Shown here: piece after piece, positions 51,893 to 61,847 of the stretch | Layout of the letters: every line of letters starts with the position of its first letter | Position numbering within the stretch: the stretch's first letter is position 1 | Origin: Enterobacteriaceae bacterium 89 | GTDB taxonomy: Bacteria > Pseudomonadota > Gammaproteobacteria > Enterobacterales > Enterobacteriaceae | Length of the DNA: 64,000 nucleotides | Assembly: GCA_014156375.1 (NCBI GenBank) | Contig: RQJH01000002.1 | Span: forward strand, 464,331 to 528,330 | Direction: 5' to 3' | The notes under the pieces: model-generated | The model's input: only the letters and a program-made list of their open reading frames with translations | What the model was told of the DNA's origin: nothing | Database searches by the model: none | Position numbers and translations under genes: made by a program

Positions 51893-53083
51893 ATGAGCGT
51901 ACGTTTAGTGTTAGCCAAAGGCCGCGAAAAATCCTTACTTCGCCGCCACCCGTGGGTCTTCTCTGGCGCAGTCGCGCGCATGGAAGGCAAAGCTTCTCTC
52001 GGTGAAACCATCGACATCGTTGACCACCAGGGGAAATGGTTGGCACGCGGGGCGTTCTCCCCGGCTTCTCAGATCCGCGCTCGCGTCTGGACCTTCGAGA
52101 AAGACGAAACCATCGACATTGCCTTCTTCGAACGTCGTTTAAAACAGGCGCAAACCTGGCGCGAATGGCTGGCCAAAAAAGACGGGCTGGACAGCTATCG
52201 TCTGATTGCCGGTGAATCCGACGGTCTGCCGGGCGTGACCATTGACCGCTTCGGTAATTTCCTCGTACTGCAGCTGCTGAGTGCCGGGGCGGAATACCAG
52301 CGTGCGGCGCTCATCAGCGCACTGCAAACTCAGTTCCCTGAATGCGCTATCTACGACCGCAGCGACGTGGCCGTACGTAAAAAAGAAGGCATGGAGCTGA
52401 CCCAGGGTCCGGTCACTGGCGAACTGCCACCTGCCCTGTTGCCAATCGAAGAGCACGGCATGAAGCTGCTGGTCGATATTCAGGGCGGTCACAAAACCGG
52501 TTACTACCTCGATCAGCGCGACAGCCGTCTGGCAACTCGTCGCTATGTCGAAAACAAACGCGTACTGAACTGCTTCTCCTACACGGGCGGTTTTGCCGTC
52601 TCTGCCCTGATGGGCGGCTGTAGCGAAGTCACCAGCGTCGATACCTCGCAGGAAGCGCTGGACGTGGCGAAGCAGAACGTGGAGCTGAATAAACTCGATC
52701 TCAGCAAAGCAAAATTTGTGCGCGACGACGTGTTCAAGCTGCTGCGTAAATATCGCGACGAAGGCGAGAAGTTTGACGTGATCGTGATGGATCCGCCGAA
52801 GTTCGTTGAGAATAAGAACCAACTGATGGGCGCCTGCCGCGGCTACAAGGACATCAACATGCTGGCTATTCAGCTGCTGAACCCCGGCGGCGTGCTGCTG
52901 ACCTTCTCCTGCTCCGGCCTGATGACCACGGATTTATTTCAGAAAATCATCGCCGATGCCGCAATTGATGCCGGGCGTGATATACAATTTATAGAGCAGT
53001 TCCGTCAGGCAGCCGATCACCCGGTGATCGCAACCTACCCGGAAGGGCTGTATCTGAAAGGGTTTGCCTGTCGCATCATGTAA
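51893..53083 (+). CDS. rlmI: RlmI, 23S rRNA m5C1962 methyltransferase
   Basis: A 396-aa protein with an N-terminal PUA domain ([27 protein letters not shown]..., about 2-80), a middle [27 protein letters not shown] segment, and a Rossmann methyltransferase domain ([53 protein letters not shown]). The Cys in SCSG is the catalytic one expected for an m5C enzyme. It methylates C1962 of 23S rRNA. Divergent from acyP over 85 bp. Confidence 0.96.
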   Translation: MSVRLVLAKGREKSLLRRHPWVFSGAVARMEGKASLGETIDIVDHQGKWLARGAFSPASQIRARVWTFEKDETIDIAFFERRLKQAQTWREWLAKKDGLDSYRLIAGESDGLPGVTIDRFGNFLVLQLLSAGAEYQRAALISALQTQFPECAIYDRSDVAVRKKEGMELTQGPVTGELPPALLPIEEHGMKLLVDIQGGHKTGYYLDQRDSRLATRRYVENKRVLNCFSYTGGFAVSALMGGCSEVTSVDTSQEALDVAKQNVELNKLDLSKAKFVRDDVFKLLRKYRDEGEKFDVIVMDPPKFVENKNQLMGACRGYKDINMLAIQLLNPGGVLLTFSCSGLMTTDLFQKIIADAAIDAGRDIQFIEQFRQAADHPVIATYPEGLYLKGFACRIM

Positions 53084-53146
53084 GTTGAAAAGTGAAACAT
53101 TGCCCGCATATCTGATGCAGGTACTGTTTCCCGGGAGGTGACTATG

Positions 53147-53464
53147 ATGATTGTCAGCAAATACGGCATCGGCCAACAGGTCCGGCATTCGCTGCTGGGC
53201 TATCTTGGCGTGATCGTCGATATCGACCCGGAATATTCGCTTGATGACCCCTCAGAAGATGAGGTGGCAATGAACGACGAGCTGCGCGCTGCGCCGTGGT
53301 ATCACGTGGTGATGGAAGATGATGACGGTCAGCCCGTTCACACTTACCTCGCGGAAGCCCAACTGCAAAGCGAAGCCAGCGACGAGCACCCGGAACAGCC
53401 AACTATGGATGAGCTGGCACAAACCATACGCCGCCAGCTGCTGCCCCCGCGCCTGCGTAACTAA
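53147..53464 (+). CDS. hspQ: HspQ heat-shock protein / hemimethylated-DNA-binding YccV
   Basis: A 105-aa protein starting [32 protein letters not shown], with the YccV-like domain motif [31 protein letters not shown] and the end [21 protein letters not shown] lies just ahead; ATGs at 53144 and 53147 are both usable, the second giving the E. coli length. In E. coli HspQ binds hemimethylated oriC DNA (affecting dnaA expression) and acts as a specificity factor for Lon. Followed by a strong terminator. Confidence 0.95.
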   Translation: MIVSKYGIGQQVRHSLLGYLGVIVDIDPEYSLDDPSEDEVAMNDELRAAPWYHVVMEDDDGQPVHTYLAEAQLQSEASDEHPEQPTMDELAQTIRRQLLPPRLRN

Positions 53465-53465
53465 T

Positions 53466-53493
53466 AAAAAACCCCCGCCGATGCGGGGTTTCT
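53466..53493. terminator. Terminator shared by convergent hspQ and yccU
   Basis: AAAACCCCCGC / GCGGGGTTT hairpin with a short loop, A-run on one side and T-rich on the other, exactly between two convergent stops. Confidence 0.85.
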
Positions 53494-53494
53494 T

Positions 53495-53908
53495 CTATTT
53501 AGCGAGTCCCAACCGGGGGATTTCAATCGCCGGGCATTTATCCATCACCACTTTCAGACCAGCATCCTGCGCCAGTACGGCCGCCTGCTCGTTGATCACC
53601 CCAAGCTGCATCCACAGCGTTTTCGCACCGATAGCAATGGCTTCCTGAGCCACGCCCCAGGCCGCCTCCGAGTTACGGAAGACATCAACCATATCCACTT
53701 TTTCCGGAACATCGGCTAGGGTCGCGTAGCCCTGCTGCCCCAGCAGCGTAGTGCCAGCCACTTTCGGTGAAACCGGGATCACGTGATAACCCTGATCCAG
53801 CAAATATTTCATCACCCGATAGCTCGGGCGATCCGGCTTGTCGCTGGCCCCCACCAGAGCAATGGTACGGGTCTCCGTCAAAATGCCTGCAATCTCATTT
53901 TCTTTCAT
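53495..53908 (-). CDS. yccU: YccU, CoA-binding protein
   Basis: From the ATG at 53908 the product is 137 aa ([50 protein letters not shown]...), close to E. coli YccU along its full length. It is a single Rossmann CoA-binding domain like that of succinyl-CoA synthetase alpha ([31 protein letters not shown]). A precise role is not known; YccU-type proteins are proposed to sense CoA derivatives. Frames extending upstream to 53971 lack support. Confidence 0.94.
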   Translation of the reverse strand: MKENEIAGILTETRTIALVGASDKPDRPSYRVMKYLLDQGYHVIPVSPKVAGTTLLGQQGYATLADVPEKVDMVDVFRNSEAAWGVAQEAIAIGAKTLWMQLGVINEQAAVLAQDAGLKVVMDKCPAIEIPRLGLAK

Positions 53909-54077
53909 GCTTTCCTCCGGGCAATTTTTGCAAAGTGTACGACAATCCTGATACATCAGCCACGTAGTCATACCAGAGTATGAGGGCAGAAGCGTGGATT
54001 ATGTCTATATGTTAATGAAAATCACTTTCGTAAAGATTTGATACACTCTACAGGTAGGCCATTTTCAGGAGTGATAA

Positions 54078-54740
54078 ATGAGAACGGGAATAGCGATGTT
54101 GTGCCTGCTGCTGATGCTGCCCGTCAGCGTTTTCGCCACCACGCTGCGGCTGTCTGGCGATATTGATTTACTGGTGCTGGATGGGAAGAAAGTCTCCAGT
54201 CTGCTGCTGCGCGGTGCGGAAAGCATAGAGCTGGATAACGGACCTCATCAGGTGGTGTTTCGGGTTGAAAAGATGATTATCCTGCCCGATCAAAACCGCC
54301 AGCTTTACGTCTCTCCGCCGCTCATCGCGAACTTTAATTCCCAGCTGATAGGCCAGGTGAATTTCAGCCTGCCACGGCTTGAATCGCTGGGCGATACCCA
54401 GGCCTTCACCTCAACGCCACACGTCAGCCTGCTTGACGGTAATGCCATGCCGATTCCGGTCAAACTCGATATTTTGGCTATCACTCAGGTCGGTGATAAT
54501 ATCGATTACGAGAAAGCCACGGAAGCCTACAATCTGGCGAACAAACAGGCCTCCGACACGCAGTTCAGTATCGTGGTTCCCGACGACAGCACTCTGCTGT
54601 CAAAAACCAACGAGCTGGATAATCCGGCCTACCAGTCACAGACCTTAACCGAGCAGCGGCTGAAATACTGGTATCAGCTGGCCGATCCGGCGACCCGCCA
54701 TCGCTTCCTGGAGTGGGTAAAAACGCAGCCTTCTTCCTGA
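54078..54740 (+). CDS. yccT: YccT (CsgI), DUF2057 family exported protein
   Basis: A 220-aa protein with a signal peptide ([20 protein letters not shown]) and the DUF2057 pattern: [63 protein letters not shown], and the end [24 protein letters not shown]. Length equals E. coli YccT. In Salmonella this periplasmic protein was reported to inhibit curli assembly (name CsgI). AGGAG lies eight bases upstream of the ATG. Confidence 0.92.
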   Translation: MRTGIAMLCLLLMLPVSVFATTLRLSGDIDLLVLDGKKVSSLLLRGAESIELDNGPHQVVFRVEKMIILPDQNRQLYVSPPLIANFNSQLIGQVNFSLPRLESLGDTQAFTSTPHVSLLDGNAMPIPVKLDILAITQVGDNIDYEKATEAYNLANKQASDTQFSIVVPDDSTLLSKTNELDNPAYQSQTLTEQRLKYWYQLADPATRHRFLEWVKTQPSS

Positions 54741-54837
54741 TATCATGACCTGGCGCAGGATATTTTTGCCCGCAGTCTCTTGCAGCACCAGTCACTTTCA
54801 GTAATCTGTCTGCATCCTGATTACATGGAATATGACA

Positions 54838-55296
54838 ATGGAACAGACTACCCGCACCCTGCCAGAACGTAAGCATATTGCGCTGGTGGCACACGATCAC
54901 TGTAAACAGATGCTGAAGGCCTGGGTGGAACGTCATCAGCCTTTGCTGGCTCAACACGAGCTGTACGGCACCGGCACCACCGGGAATCTGGTGCAGCGCG
55001 CGACTGGCCTTGAAGTGAATGCCATGCTGAGCGGCCCAATGGGCGGCGATCAGCAGGTTGGCGCGATGATCGCCGAAGGCAAAATAGATGTGCTGATTTT
55101 CTTCTGGGATCCGCTGAATGCCGTTCCGCACGATCCGGACGTGAAAGCCCTGCTGCGTCTGGCGACCGTCTGGAATATTCCGGTTGCCACCAACGTGGCG
55201 ACCGCCGATTTCATTATCCAGTCACCGAATTTCAGCTCCCCGGTGGAGATCCAGATCCCGGATTACCAGCGTTATCTGGCTGAACGTCTGAAATAA
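54838..55296 (+). CDS. mgsA: Methylglyoxal synthase
   Basis: From the ATG at 54838 the protein has 152 aa ([26 protein letters not shown]). The phosphate-binding TGTTGN and the active-site [15 protein letters not shown] with catalytic Asp71 are present, as is His98 in LNAVPHDPD. The enzyme converts dihydroxyacetone phosphate into methylglyoxal and phosphate, an overflow route that relieves phosphosugar build-up. The homohexamer is inhibited by phosphate in E. coli. A REP-type palindrome follows between it and convergent helD. Confidence 0.97.
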   Translation: MEQTTRTLPERKHIALVAHDHCKQMLKAWVERHQPLLAQHELYGTGTTGNLVQRATGLEVNAMLSGPMGGDQQVGAMIAEGKIDVLIFFWDPLNAVPHDPDVKALLRLATVWNIPVATNVATADFIIQSPNFSSPVEIQIPDYQRYLAERLK

Positions 55297-55308
55297 GGCA
55301 AAAAATAC

Positions 55309-55382
55309 TGCCCGGTGGCGCTAACGCTTACCGGGCCTACAATGTGATCCGTAGGTCCGTTAAGCGTTAGCGCCACCGGGCA
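55309..55382. repeat. REP-type palindrome (BIME-like) between mgsA and helD
   Basis: Perfect 22-bp inverted repeats at 55309-55330 and 55361-55382 (outer part tgcccggtggcgc, inner part taacgctta) with inner gcctac/gtaggt also pairing. This is the classic enterobacterial REP pair layout in the 3' spacer between convergent genes. It can stabilise upstream mRNA ends and bind gyrase or Pol I in E. coli. Confidence 0.9.
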
Positions 55383-55386
55383 ATTG

Positions 55387-57441
55387 TTAAGGTTTACGCG
55401 CGACGGGCACATCCAGATTTTTCAAAGCTTCGACAAACACTGACGGCTGTTGCTTGTTATACAGCAGCCACACTCGCTGACGTGCGCGGGTCATTGCCAC
55501 ATACAGCAGCCGCCGCTCTTCGGCATCCGGGAAATCCTCCGGCTGCGGTAATAACGCCTGCTCCATGATCGACTCCCGCGCCGGAGCAGGAAATTCGTCC
55601 TGCCCTTCCTGCAAACCCAGCACAATCGCATAATCCGCCTGTTGACCTTTGCTGGCGTGGAAGGTCATAAAGTCGATGTGCAGCTTCGGCCAGCGCGTCG
55701 CGGCTTTTTCCAGCGTCGCCGGTTTCAGGTGATGATAACGAGCCATGATCAGGATCCGCTGCTCGGGCTTTGCAAAACCGCTCAGCTTATCGAGCAACGC
55801 ATCCAGCTGATCGTCCGGCAGCAGCGTCACCGCCTTTTTATCCCCGGGCGTCAGGCTGTTCAGCGGTTTAGTGAGCTGATGCGGGTTCTGCTGAATAAAG
55901 CGGTTAGCAATTTCACCAATCCGACCATTAAAGCGATAGGTCGTATCCAGCGCACAGCTGTCGCCCTCGCCAAAATAGTGTTCGAATGCCGTGGTCAGCG
56001 AAAGCTGAGCTCCGCTAAAACGGTAAACTGCCTGCCAGTCATCGCCCACGGCAAACAGCGTGGTCTGAGAGTTTTGTTTGCGCAGGGCCGCCAGTAACGC
56101 CGCGCGCTGCGGTGAGATATCCTGAAATTCATCCACGAGAATGTGTTTCCACGGGCTGACGAAGCGGCCTTTTTCCAGCACGTTGACGGCCTGATGGATC
56201 AGCCCGGAGAAATCTACCGCGCCTTCATCTTTCAGCGCGGTTTTCCAGGCTTTCAGCAAAGGGGCCATCAGTTTGACGCGCTTGCCGAAGAGTTCACGGA
56301 CTTCCTCCGGTGCGCCGTCGATCATCTCAGCCTGCGATCCACCGTGCATCCGCATCAGACTGACCCAGCGATCGAGCCGGCTTCCCATCCGCTTAATGAT
56401 TTTAGGATCATGCCAGTAGTCTTCTTCCGGCACTTCCCAGCCCATTTCCTCTTCCAGCCACTGACGCCAGCCCTTGGCCTGCGCTTTTTTCTCCTGACAC
56501 TGCTGCTGCCAGCAGCCAGTCAGCAGCTTTTGTCTGGCCGCGCTGTCGTTTTCAAGTTTGCTGATAAGCGGGGCTTTTTTGCTCCCCTGCTGAATGATAT
56601 GCAGCGCCAGCGCATGGAAGGTTTTCGCGCTGATGGCGTCGGTATTCAGACGCTCACGAATGCGATCGTCCATTTCATCTGCCGCTTTACGCCCGAAGGC
56701 CAGCAGCAGGATCTGATCCGGCGCGGCTTCACCCCGCGTAAGCAGCCAGCCCGCACGCGCCACCAGCACGGACGTTTTACCGCTACCCGCTCCGGCAAGG
56801 ACCAGCAGCGAGCGCTCGCCGTTCACCACGGCGCGAGCCTGCGCGTTGTTCAGCGGCGAAGACTCAATATTTTCGAAGAAGCCAGCGTACTGAGTTAGCA
56901 TGGCTTTGGTATAAACCTGATTGTGACGAAGACGGCTGGCTTCGCTGTCTTTCAGCCATGCGGCACACTGCGCCCAAAGTTCACGGCAATTGTCGAAACT
57001 CTCAAGGCGTTTTACGGGAACCGGTAGCGCTTCAAGCGATTTAATAATTTTCTGGCGAAGCTGCAGGACCGCGCTGCGGGTCAGCCATTTGCCTTCCGCA
57101 CTGCTGTCAGAAATGACCGTCAACTGCTGTTGCAGCACTGACGCAGCAATTGCGCTCATTTCATCGCTCCACTGCAGCCATGAATTTTGCAGATGATGAT
57201 GGAAGCGCTGGGTATCGGCCCACTCGGTCCCGTGCAGACGGACGACTTTGTCATCGGCCAGCACAAACTCCAGCTCGCCCCAGACCAGGCCGCGTTTACA
57301 GTGGATCGCGGTCAGTTGATTAAAAGGGATCAGGTACTCATGGCGGTCGCCAGACACCTTGACCCCGGCATTGAGCAGCTCGACGCGGTCATAAGGGTGT
57401 TGTGCCATTCGCTTGCCAAGGGCTGTTGCTTTTAGTTCCAT
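55387..57441 (-). CDS. helD: DNA helicase IV
   Basis: From the ATG at 57441 the protein is 684 aa (MELKATALGKRMAQHPYDRVELLNAGVKVSGDRHEYLIPFNQL), like E. coli HelD. It is a UvrD/Rep-type superfamily 1 helicase: Walker A LAGAGSGKTSVLVARAGWLL (about 214-233), DFSGLIHQAV, VDEFQDISPQRA (Walker B), FAVGDDWQAVYRFSGA, TTYRFN, TFHASKGQQADYAIVLG and YVAMTRARQRVW. It unwinds DNA 3' to 5' and contributes to recombination in RecF-type backgrounds. A longer start at 57474 is not supported. Confidence 0.96.
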   Translation of the reverse strand: MELKATALGKRMAQHPYDRVELLNAGVKVSGDRHEYLIPFNQLTAIHCKRGLVWGELEFVLADDKVVRLHGTEWADTQRFHHHLQNSWLQWSDEMSAIAASVLQQQLTVISDSSAEGKWLTRSAVLQLRQKIIKSLEALPVPVKRLESFDNCRELWAQCAAWLKDSEASRLRHNQVYTKAMLTQYAGFFENIESSPLNNAQARAVVNGERSLLVLAGAGSGKTSVLVARAGWLLTRGEAAPDQILLLAFGRKAADEMDDRIRERLNTDAISAKTFHALALHIIQQGSKKAPLISKLENDSAARQKLLTGCWQQQCQEKKAQAKGWRQWLEEEMGWEVPEEDYWHDPKIIKRMGSRLDRWVSLMRMHGGSQAEMIDGAPEEVRELFGKRVKLMAPLLKAWKTALKDEGAVDFSGLIHQAVNVLEKGRFVSPWKHILVDEFQDISPQRAALLAALRKQNSQTTLFAVGDDWQAVYRFSGAQLSLTTAFEHYFGEGDSCALDTTYRFNGRIGEIANRFIQQNPHQLTKPLNSLTPGDKKAVTLLPDDQLDALLDKLSGFAKPEQRILIMARYHHLKPATLEKAATRWPKLHIDFMTFHASKGQQADYAIVLGLQEGQDEFPAPARESIMEQALLPQPEDFPDAEERRLLYVAMTRARQRVWLLYNKQQPSVFVEALKNLDVPVARKP

Positions 57442-57565
57442 GTCTTGCCAAATCCCGGATTTAGTCTTATCCATGACAGTGTAACCGCCGAATACCAGGT
57501 GCTCCAGCGCAAAAAAACGTTACAATCGTCGGGTCTTTCTTTTCACAGGACTGAACAGAGGTCTT

Positions 57566-58012
57566 ATGCGTACCGTTCTGAATATTTTGAATTTTGTTTT
57601 AGGTGGTTTCCTGACAACTCTCGGCTGGCTGCTGGCAACGGTTGTCACCGTAGTGCTGATTTTCACCCTGCCCTTAACGCGCTCCTGCTGGGAGATTACC
57701 AAGCTGTCGCTTGTGCCCTTTGGCAATGAAGCGGTTCACGTCGATGAACTGGATCCTGCGGCCAAAAATGGCTTACTGAACGCAGGCGGAACGCTGCTGA
57801 ACATTGTCTGGTTTGTACTGTTTGGCTGGTGGCTGTGCCTGACGCACATTCTTGCCGGCATCGCCCAGTGCATTACGATCATTGGTATTCCGGTGGGTAT
57901 CGCCAACTTTAAAATCGCGGCTATCGCGCTCTGGCCGGTTGGACGTCGCGTCGTTTCCGTCGAGACAGCCCGCGCTGCACGTGAAGCCAACGCCCGCCGT
58001 CGCTTTCAGTAA
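57566..58012 (+). CDS. yccF: YccF inner-membrane protein
   Basis: A 148-aa membrane protein of the YccF (DUF307) family: MRTVLNILNFVLGGFLTTLGWLLATVVTVVLIFTLPLTRSCWEITKLSLVPFGNEAV, then a repeated related block NIVWFVLFGWWLCLTHILAGIAQCITIIGIPVGIANFKIAAIALWPVGRRVV. Function unknown in bacteria. The stop overlaps a potential ATG for yccS (TAATG), so the pair is one operon. Divergent from helD. Confidence 0.95.
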   Translation: MRTVLNILNFVLGGFLTTLGWLLATVVTVVLIFTLPLTRSCWEITKLSLVPFGNEAVHVDELDPAAKNGLLNAGGTLLNIVWFVLFGWWLCLTHILAGIAQCITIIGIPVGIANFKIAAIALWPVGRRVVSVETARAAREANARRRFQ

Positions 58013-58029
58013 TGGGAACTGACCGTCGA

Positions 58030-60165
58030 ATGTTAAGCCCGTTACTTCGTCGTTACACCTGGAACAGCAGCTGGCTGTATAACTTCCGGATTTTTATCGC
58101 CCTGTGTGGCACGGTGGCGCTACCATGGTGGCTGGGAGAGGTCAAACTCACTATCCCGCTGACGCTGGGCGTGGTAGCGGCTGCTCTGACAGACCTGGAT
58201 GACAGGCTGGCCGGGCGTTTGCGTAATCTGGTGATTACGCTTATCTGCTTTTTTATCGCTTCCGCCTCAGTAGAGCTGCTGTTTCCGTGGCCGTGGGCAT
58301 TTGCCCTGGGGCTGACGCTCTCAACCAGCGGCTTTATCCTGCTGGGCGGACTCGGTCAGCGTTATGCAACCATTGCCTTCGGCGCACTGCTGATTGCCAT
58401 CTATACCATGCTTGGCGTTTCGCTTTATGAGCACTGGTATCAGCAGCCGTTGTTTCTGCTGGCTGGAGCCGTCTGGTATAACCTGCTGACTTTAACCGGG
58501 CATTTACTGTTTCCCATTCGACCATTGCAGGACAATCTGGCCCGCAGCTATGAGCAGCTTTCCCACTATCTGGAACTGAAGTCGCGCCTGTTCGATCCGG
58601 ACATTGAGGATGAGTCACAGGCACCGATGGTGGAGCTCGCTATGGCTAACGGGCAGCTGATGGCAACGCTCAATCAGACCAAGGTCTCATTGCTGACCCG
58701 TCTGCGCGGGGATCGCGGTCAGCGCGGAACCCGGCGCACGCTGCATTATTACTTTGTTGCTCAGGATATCCATGAGCGCGCCAGCTCATCCCACGTCCAG
58801 TATCAGCTGTTGCGGGATAACTTCCGCTACACCGACGTGATGTTCAGATTCCAGCGCCTGCTGTCGATGCAGGCACTGGCCTGCCAGCAGCTTTCTCGCT
58901 CCATTCTGCTGAGAATTCCCTACCAGCACGACGCCCACTTCGAGCGTGCCTTCACCCATCTGGATGCCGCGCTCGATCGCGTCAGCGCAAGTGGTGCCGA
59001 TAAGGAACAAATCAAAGCGCTGGGCTTTCTGCTCAATAACCTGCGTGCGATCGATGCTCAGCTCGCCACTATTGAATCTGAGCAGCAGCAGGCGATGCCG
59101 CAAAACGAGGCAGAAACCCAACTGGCAGACGATGGTCTGCATGGCATGAGCGACGTCTGGCTACGCCTGAGCCGGAATTTCACACCGGACTCTGCGCTGT
59201 TTCGTCACGCGGTGCGCATGAGTCTGGTGCTGTGCGCCGGGTATGCTTTTATCCAGTTTACCGGGCTACAGCACGGCTACTGGATCCTGCTCACCAGCCT
59301 GTTTGTCTGCCAGCCCAACTACAACGCCACCCGCCACCGTCTGGCGCTGCGCGTTATCGGCACGTTGATTGGCGTGGCTATCGGCCTGCCTGTGCTGCTG
59401 CTGGTGCCTTCGGTAGAGGGTCAGCTCCTGCTAATCGTACTGACCGGCGTGCTGTTTTTTGCCTTCCGCAACGTGCAATATGCCCATGCCACCATGTTTA
59501 TCACCCTGCTGGTACTGCTCTGTTTCAACCTGCTTGGTGAAGGATTTGAAGTGGCGCTGCCGCGAATCATTGATACGCTGATTGGCTGCGCCATTGCGTG
59601 GGCAGCGGTGACCTTTATCTGGCCCGACTGGAAGTTTCGCCACTTGCCCGTGGTGCTTGGCCGGGCGCTGGATGCCAACTGCCGCTATCTGGATGCGATC
59701 CTTGAGCAATACCACCAGGGCCGCGACAACCGCCTGCCCTATCGTATCGCGCGGCGTGATGCGCATAATCGCGATGCTGAGCTGGCTTCCGTGGTCTCTA
59801 ACATGTCGACAGAGCCAGGGGCGACAGCAGAGTTGCGGGAAACCGCGTTTCGTCTGCTGTGCCTTAATCACACTTTTACCAGCTATATTTCGGCACTGGG
59901 GGCTCACCGCGAAAAGCTGACCAACCCGGAGATCCTGGCGCTGCTCGACGATGCGGTTTGCTATGTCGACGACGCCTTCCATCATGCCCCAGCCGATGAA
60001 CAACGCGTTCAGGAAGCATTATCTGGCCTGATGGCGAGGATCCACCACCTTGAACCCGGCGTCGAAACCAAGGCTCCCCTTGTGCTCCAACAGATTGGTC
60101 TGATGGTCAGCCTGCTGCCTGAGATTTGCCGCTTGCAGCAGCTGGTCAGGTCTCATTCCTCGTAG
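58030..60165 (+). CDS. yccS: YccS, FUSC-family inner-membrane protein
   Basis: From the ATG at 58030 (MLSPLLRRYTWNSSWLYNFRIFIALCG) the protein is 711 aa; the ATG at 58012 overlapping the yccF stop would add six residues. Two hydrophobic blocks (about 15-165 and 395-520) each with several helices enclose a long cytoplasmic part; motifs GQRYATIAFGALLIAIYTMLG, HGYWILLTSLFVCQPNYNATRHRL and FRNVQYAHATMFITLLVLLCFNLLGEGF are those of YccS/YhfK/FUSC proteins, related to aromatic-acid exporters such as AaeB. Substrate unknown. The 3' end overlaps sxy by 20 bp, tail to tail. Confidence 0.95.
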   Translation: MLSPLLRRYTWNSSWLYNFRIFIALCGTVALPWWLGEVKLTIPLTLGVVAAALTDLDDRLAGRLRNLVITLICFFIASASVELLFPWPWAFALGLTLSTSGFILLGGLGQRYATIAFGALLIAIYTMLGVSLYEHWYQQPLFLLAGAVWYNLLTLTGHLLFPIRPLQDNLARSYEQLSHYLELKSRLFDPDIEDESQAPMVELAMANGQLMATLNQTKVSLLTRLRGDRGQRGTRRTLHYYFVAQDIHERASSSHVQYQLLRDNFRYTDVMFRFQRLLSMQALACQQLSRSILLRIPYQHDAHFERAFTHLDAALDRVSASGADKEQIKALGFLLNNLRAIDAQLATIESEQQQAMPQNEAETQLADDGLHGMSDVWLRLSRNFTPDSALFRHAVRMSLVLCAGYAFIQFTGLQHGYWILLTSLFVCQPNYNATRHRLALRVIGTLIGVAIGLPVLLLVPSVEGQLLLIVLTGVLFFAFRNVQYAHATMFITLLVLLCFNLLGEGFEVALPRIIDTLIGCAIAWAAVTFIWPDWKFRHLPVVLGRALDANCRYLDAILEQYHQGRDNRLPYRIARRDAHNRDAELASVVSNMSTEPGATAELRETAFRLLCLNHTFTSYISALGAHREKLTNPEILALLDDAVCYVDDAFHHAPADEQRVQEALSGLMARIHHLEPGVETKAPLVLQQIGLMVSLLPEICRLQQLVRSHSS

Positions 60166-60778
60166 TTCTCTCCCTGCGTTTGATCAGCATCTCCGCCCAC
60201 TTACGGAGATGCTGACGACGCTCATAAGAAATTCTTGCCGCGTGGATCCCCTGAATCGCTCCTTCAAGGGCAAACAGCACATTGATGCTGAGATCTTTAC
60301 GGATGGAGCGCAGGCGATACCAGGCGCTTGGCGCCCCTAATGCCCGCAGTGACTGCGGATCGCTGACCCCGGCTTCCCTCAGCAGTTTCTCCAGTTGAAA
60401 GGTCATGTTGGGGAGCTTGCGCATCTGATGCGTCTCTTCCAGCCTTTCTTTCTCCTGTTTTGCCTCACGCAGGGATTGCGCTGAGTGCTGCAGAAGTAGT
60501 GGCCGATCCTGCCAAAGCGTTTCGTCCACCAGATAATAGTTCAGTAAGATTGGCCGCCCGCGTTTGGTCAGGCTGAGAAGTCGTTGCGATTGCCCCACCT
60601 GATAGGGCGTAGTCTGCTCGCAAACCCGGAGATAAAGCTCTCCCTGGGCGACCATCGCGAACACCGTGTCATCAACAGAAAGGCTGTATCCACCGAACAG
60701 GGAGCGATGCTGAATGGTGCCTAAAGGGGCCAAACATTCTTCCGATTCATAGATCCGTTTATATGATAATTTTTTCAT
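60146..60778 (-). CDS. sxy: Sxy/TfoX competence regulator
   Basis: A 210-aa protein with an N-terminal TfoX domain (KKLSYKRIYESEECLAPLGTIQHRSLFGGYSLSVDDTVFAMVAQGELYLRVCEQ) and a C-terminal TfoX domain (NMTFQLEKLLREAGVSDPQSLRALGAPSAWYRLRSI, FALEGAIQGIHAARISYERRQHLRKW). Sxy acts with CRP at CRP-S promoters of competence and related genes in E. coli and Haemophilus. It is divergent from sulA with 217 bp between. Confidence 0.92.
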   Translation of the reverse strand: MKKLSYKRIYESEECLAPLGTIQHRSLFGGYSLSVDDTVFAMVAQGELYLRVCEQTTPYQVGQSQRLLSLTKRGRPILLNYYLVDETLWQDRPLLLQHSAQSLREAKQEKERLEETHQMRKLPNMTFQLEKLLREAGVSDPQSLRALGAPSAWYRLRSIRKDLSINVLFALEGAIQGIHAARISYERRQHLRKWAEMLIKRRERTTRNET

Positions 60779-60954
60779 GATTATTTCCTGTAATCATGGA
60801 GATAGAGGGAGTTCTGTGAGTAGCGGATCCGTTAAAGACGACCATAAGGAAGTTCATTTGCGGGGGCAAGATGTTCTTTTCGCTGAGGGGTAGATCTGTG
60901 CAAATTTGCGAAGCGCTTTCAGAAAATGAGGTTGATCTTTAGTCTCTTCAGGGT

Positions 60955-60974
60955 TACTGTATATTCATACAGTA
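60955..60974 (+). promoter_or_regulatory. LexA operator (SOS box) of sulA
   Basis: The sequence TACTGTATATTCATACAGTA is a near-perfect LexA site (CTGT-N8-ACAG with AT-rich centre), 21 bp before the sulA start. It places sulA under SOS control as in E. coli. Confidence 0.95.
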
Positions 60975-60995
60975 ACCCACAGGGCGGGAATCACT

Positions 60996-61493
60996 ATGTA
61001 CACTTCAGATTATGCAAATCGCAACGCAATGGCTCCAGCGGTCACAGGCAGCCAGCCTCAGTACAACGCGACTGGGCTTATCAGCGAAGTGCTGTATCGT
61101 GAGGATCAGCCAATGATGACCCAACTGCTGCTGGTGCCTTTGTTGCAGCAGCTTGGCCAGCAGGAGCGCTGGCAGCTGTGGCTGACGCCGCAGCAAAAAT
61201 TAAGTCGTCAGTGGGTTCAGGCTTCCGGTCTTCCTTTATCTAAAGTCATGCAGGTTAACCAGATGTCGGCAGGCAGTACGTTAGAATCGATGATCCGCGC
61301 GTTACGCACCGGTAACTACAGCGTGGTCATTGGTTGGGTTTCTGAGGCATTAAGTGAGGAAGAGCATCTACAATTAGTCAGCGCAGCGGAAGAAGGTAAT
61401 GCTATGGGCTTTATCATGCGCCCGGTTAATACCTCTTCTCTGGCTTCGAGACAGTTTTCTGGTCTAAAAATTCACTCGAATTTGTATCATTGA
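60996..61493 (+). CDS. sulA: SulA, SOS cell-division inhibitor
   Basis: A 165-aa protein: [61 protein letters not shown] and [30 protein letters not shown], all close to E. coli SulA. It binds FtsZ and blocks Z-ring formation during DNA damage. The C-terminal [11 protein letters not shown] tail, the Lon recognition element ending in His, is preserved. A LexA box lies directly upstream. The N-terminal 25 residues differ most from E. coli. Confidence 0.97.
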   Translation: MYTSDYANRNAMAPAVTGSQPQYNATGLISEVLYREDQPMMTQLLLVPLLQQLGQQERWQLWLTPQQKLSRQWVQASGLPLSKVMQVNQMSAGSTLESMIRALRTGNYSVVIGWVSEALSEEEHLQLVSAAEEGNAMGFIMRPVNTSSLASRQFSGLKIHSNLYH

Positions 61494-61847
61494 GTAAAAT
61501 TAAGATTTTTCCTGGCATTTTTTTTGCGCATTCGACAACCATTGGTTTAGTAAGGTCTAATTTCAGAAGATGCTTGTGTGGCGCGGTTTCCAGCATTTTA
61601 TTCGGAACAAAAAAGCAACATAATTGTTAAATATTGTGTATACAACTCTTTTTTTTTCATATGCCTGACGGAGTTCACACTTGTAAGTTTTCGAGTACGT
61701 TGTAGACTTTACATCGCCAGGGGTGATCGGCTTAAGCCACAGATATGGCGTACTTATGAGTTAGGTCCCGCCCCCGGTGAAGGATTTAACCGTGAACTTC
61801 TAGATGGATATTCATGGCGAATTTTGGATGATAACGAGGCGCAAAAA
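61494..61847 (+). promoter_or_regulatory. sulA-ompA intergenic region with the ompA promoter and leader
   Basis: No gene in this stretch of about 350 bp. From about 61715 (gccaggggtgatcggctta) to 61847 it resembles the E. coli ompA 5' leader: cccccggtgaaggatttaac, gatattcatggcg, ttttggatgataacgaggcgcaaaaa. In E. coli this leader stabilises the mRNA and its last part is the target of the sRNA MicA through Hfq; conservation near the ribosome site suggests the same here. The promoter must lie shortly before 61715. Confidence 0.8.

Noticed and set aside
61578-61847. N-terminal extension of ompA from an upstream start
   Set aside because: The real signal peptide starts at 61848 with a GAGG site; the upstream part is the conserved untranslated leader.
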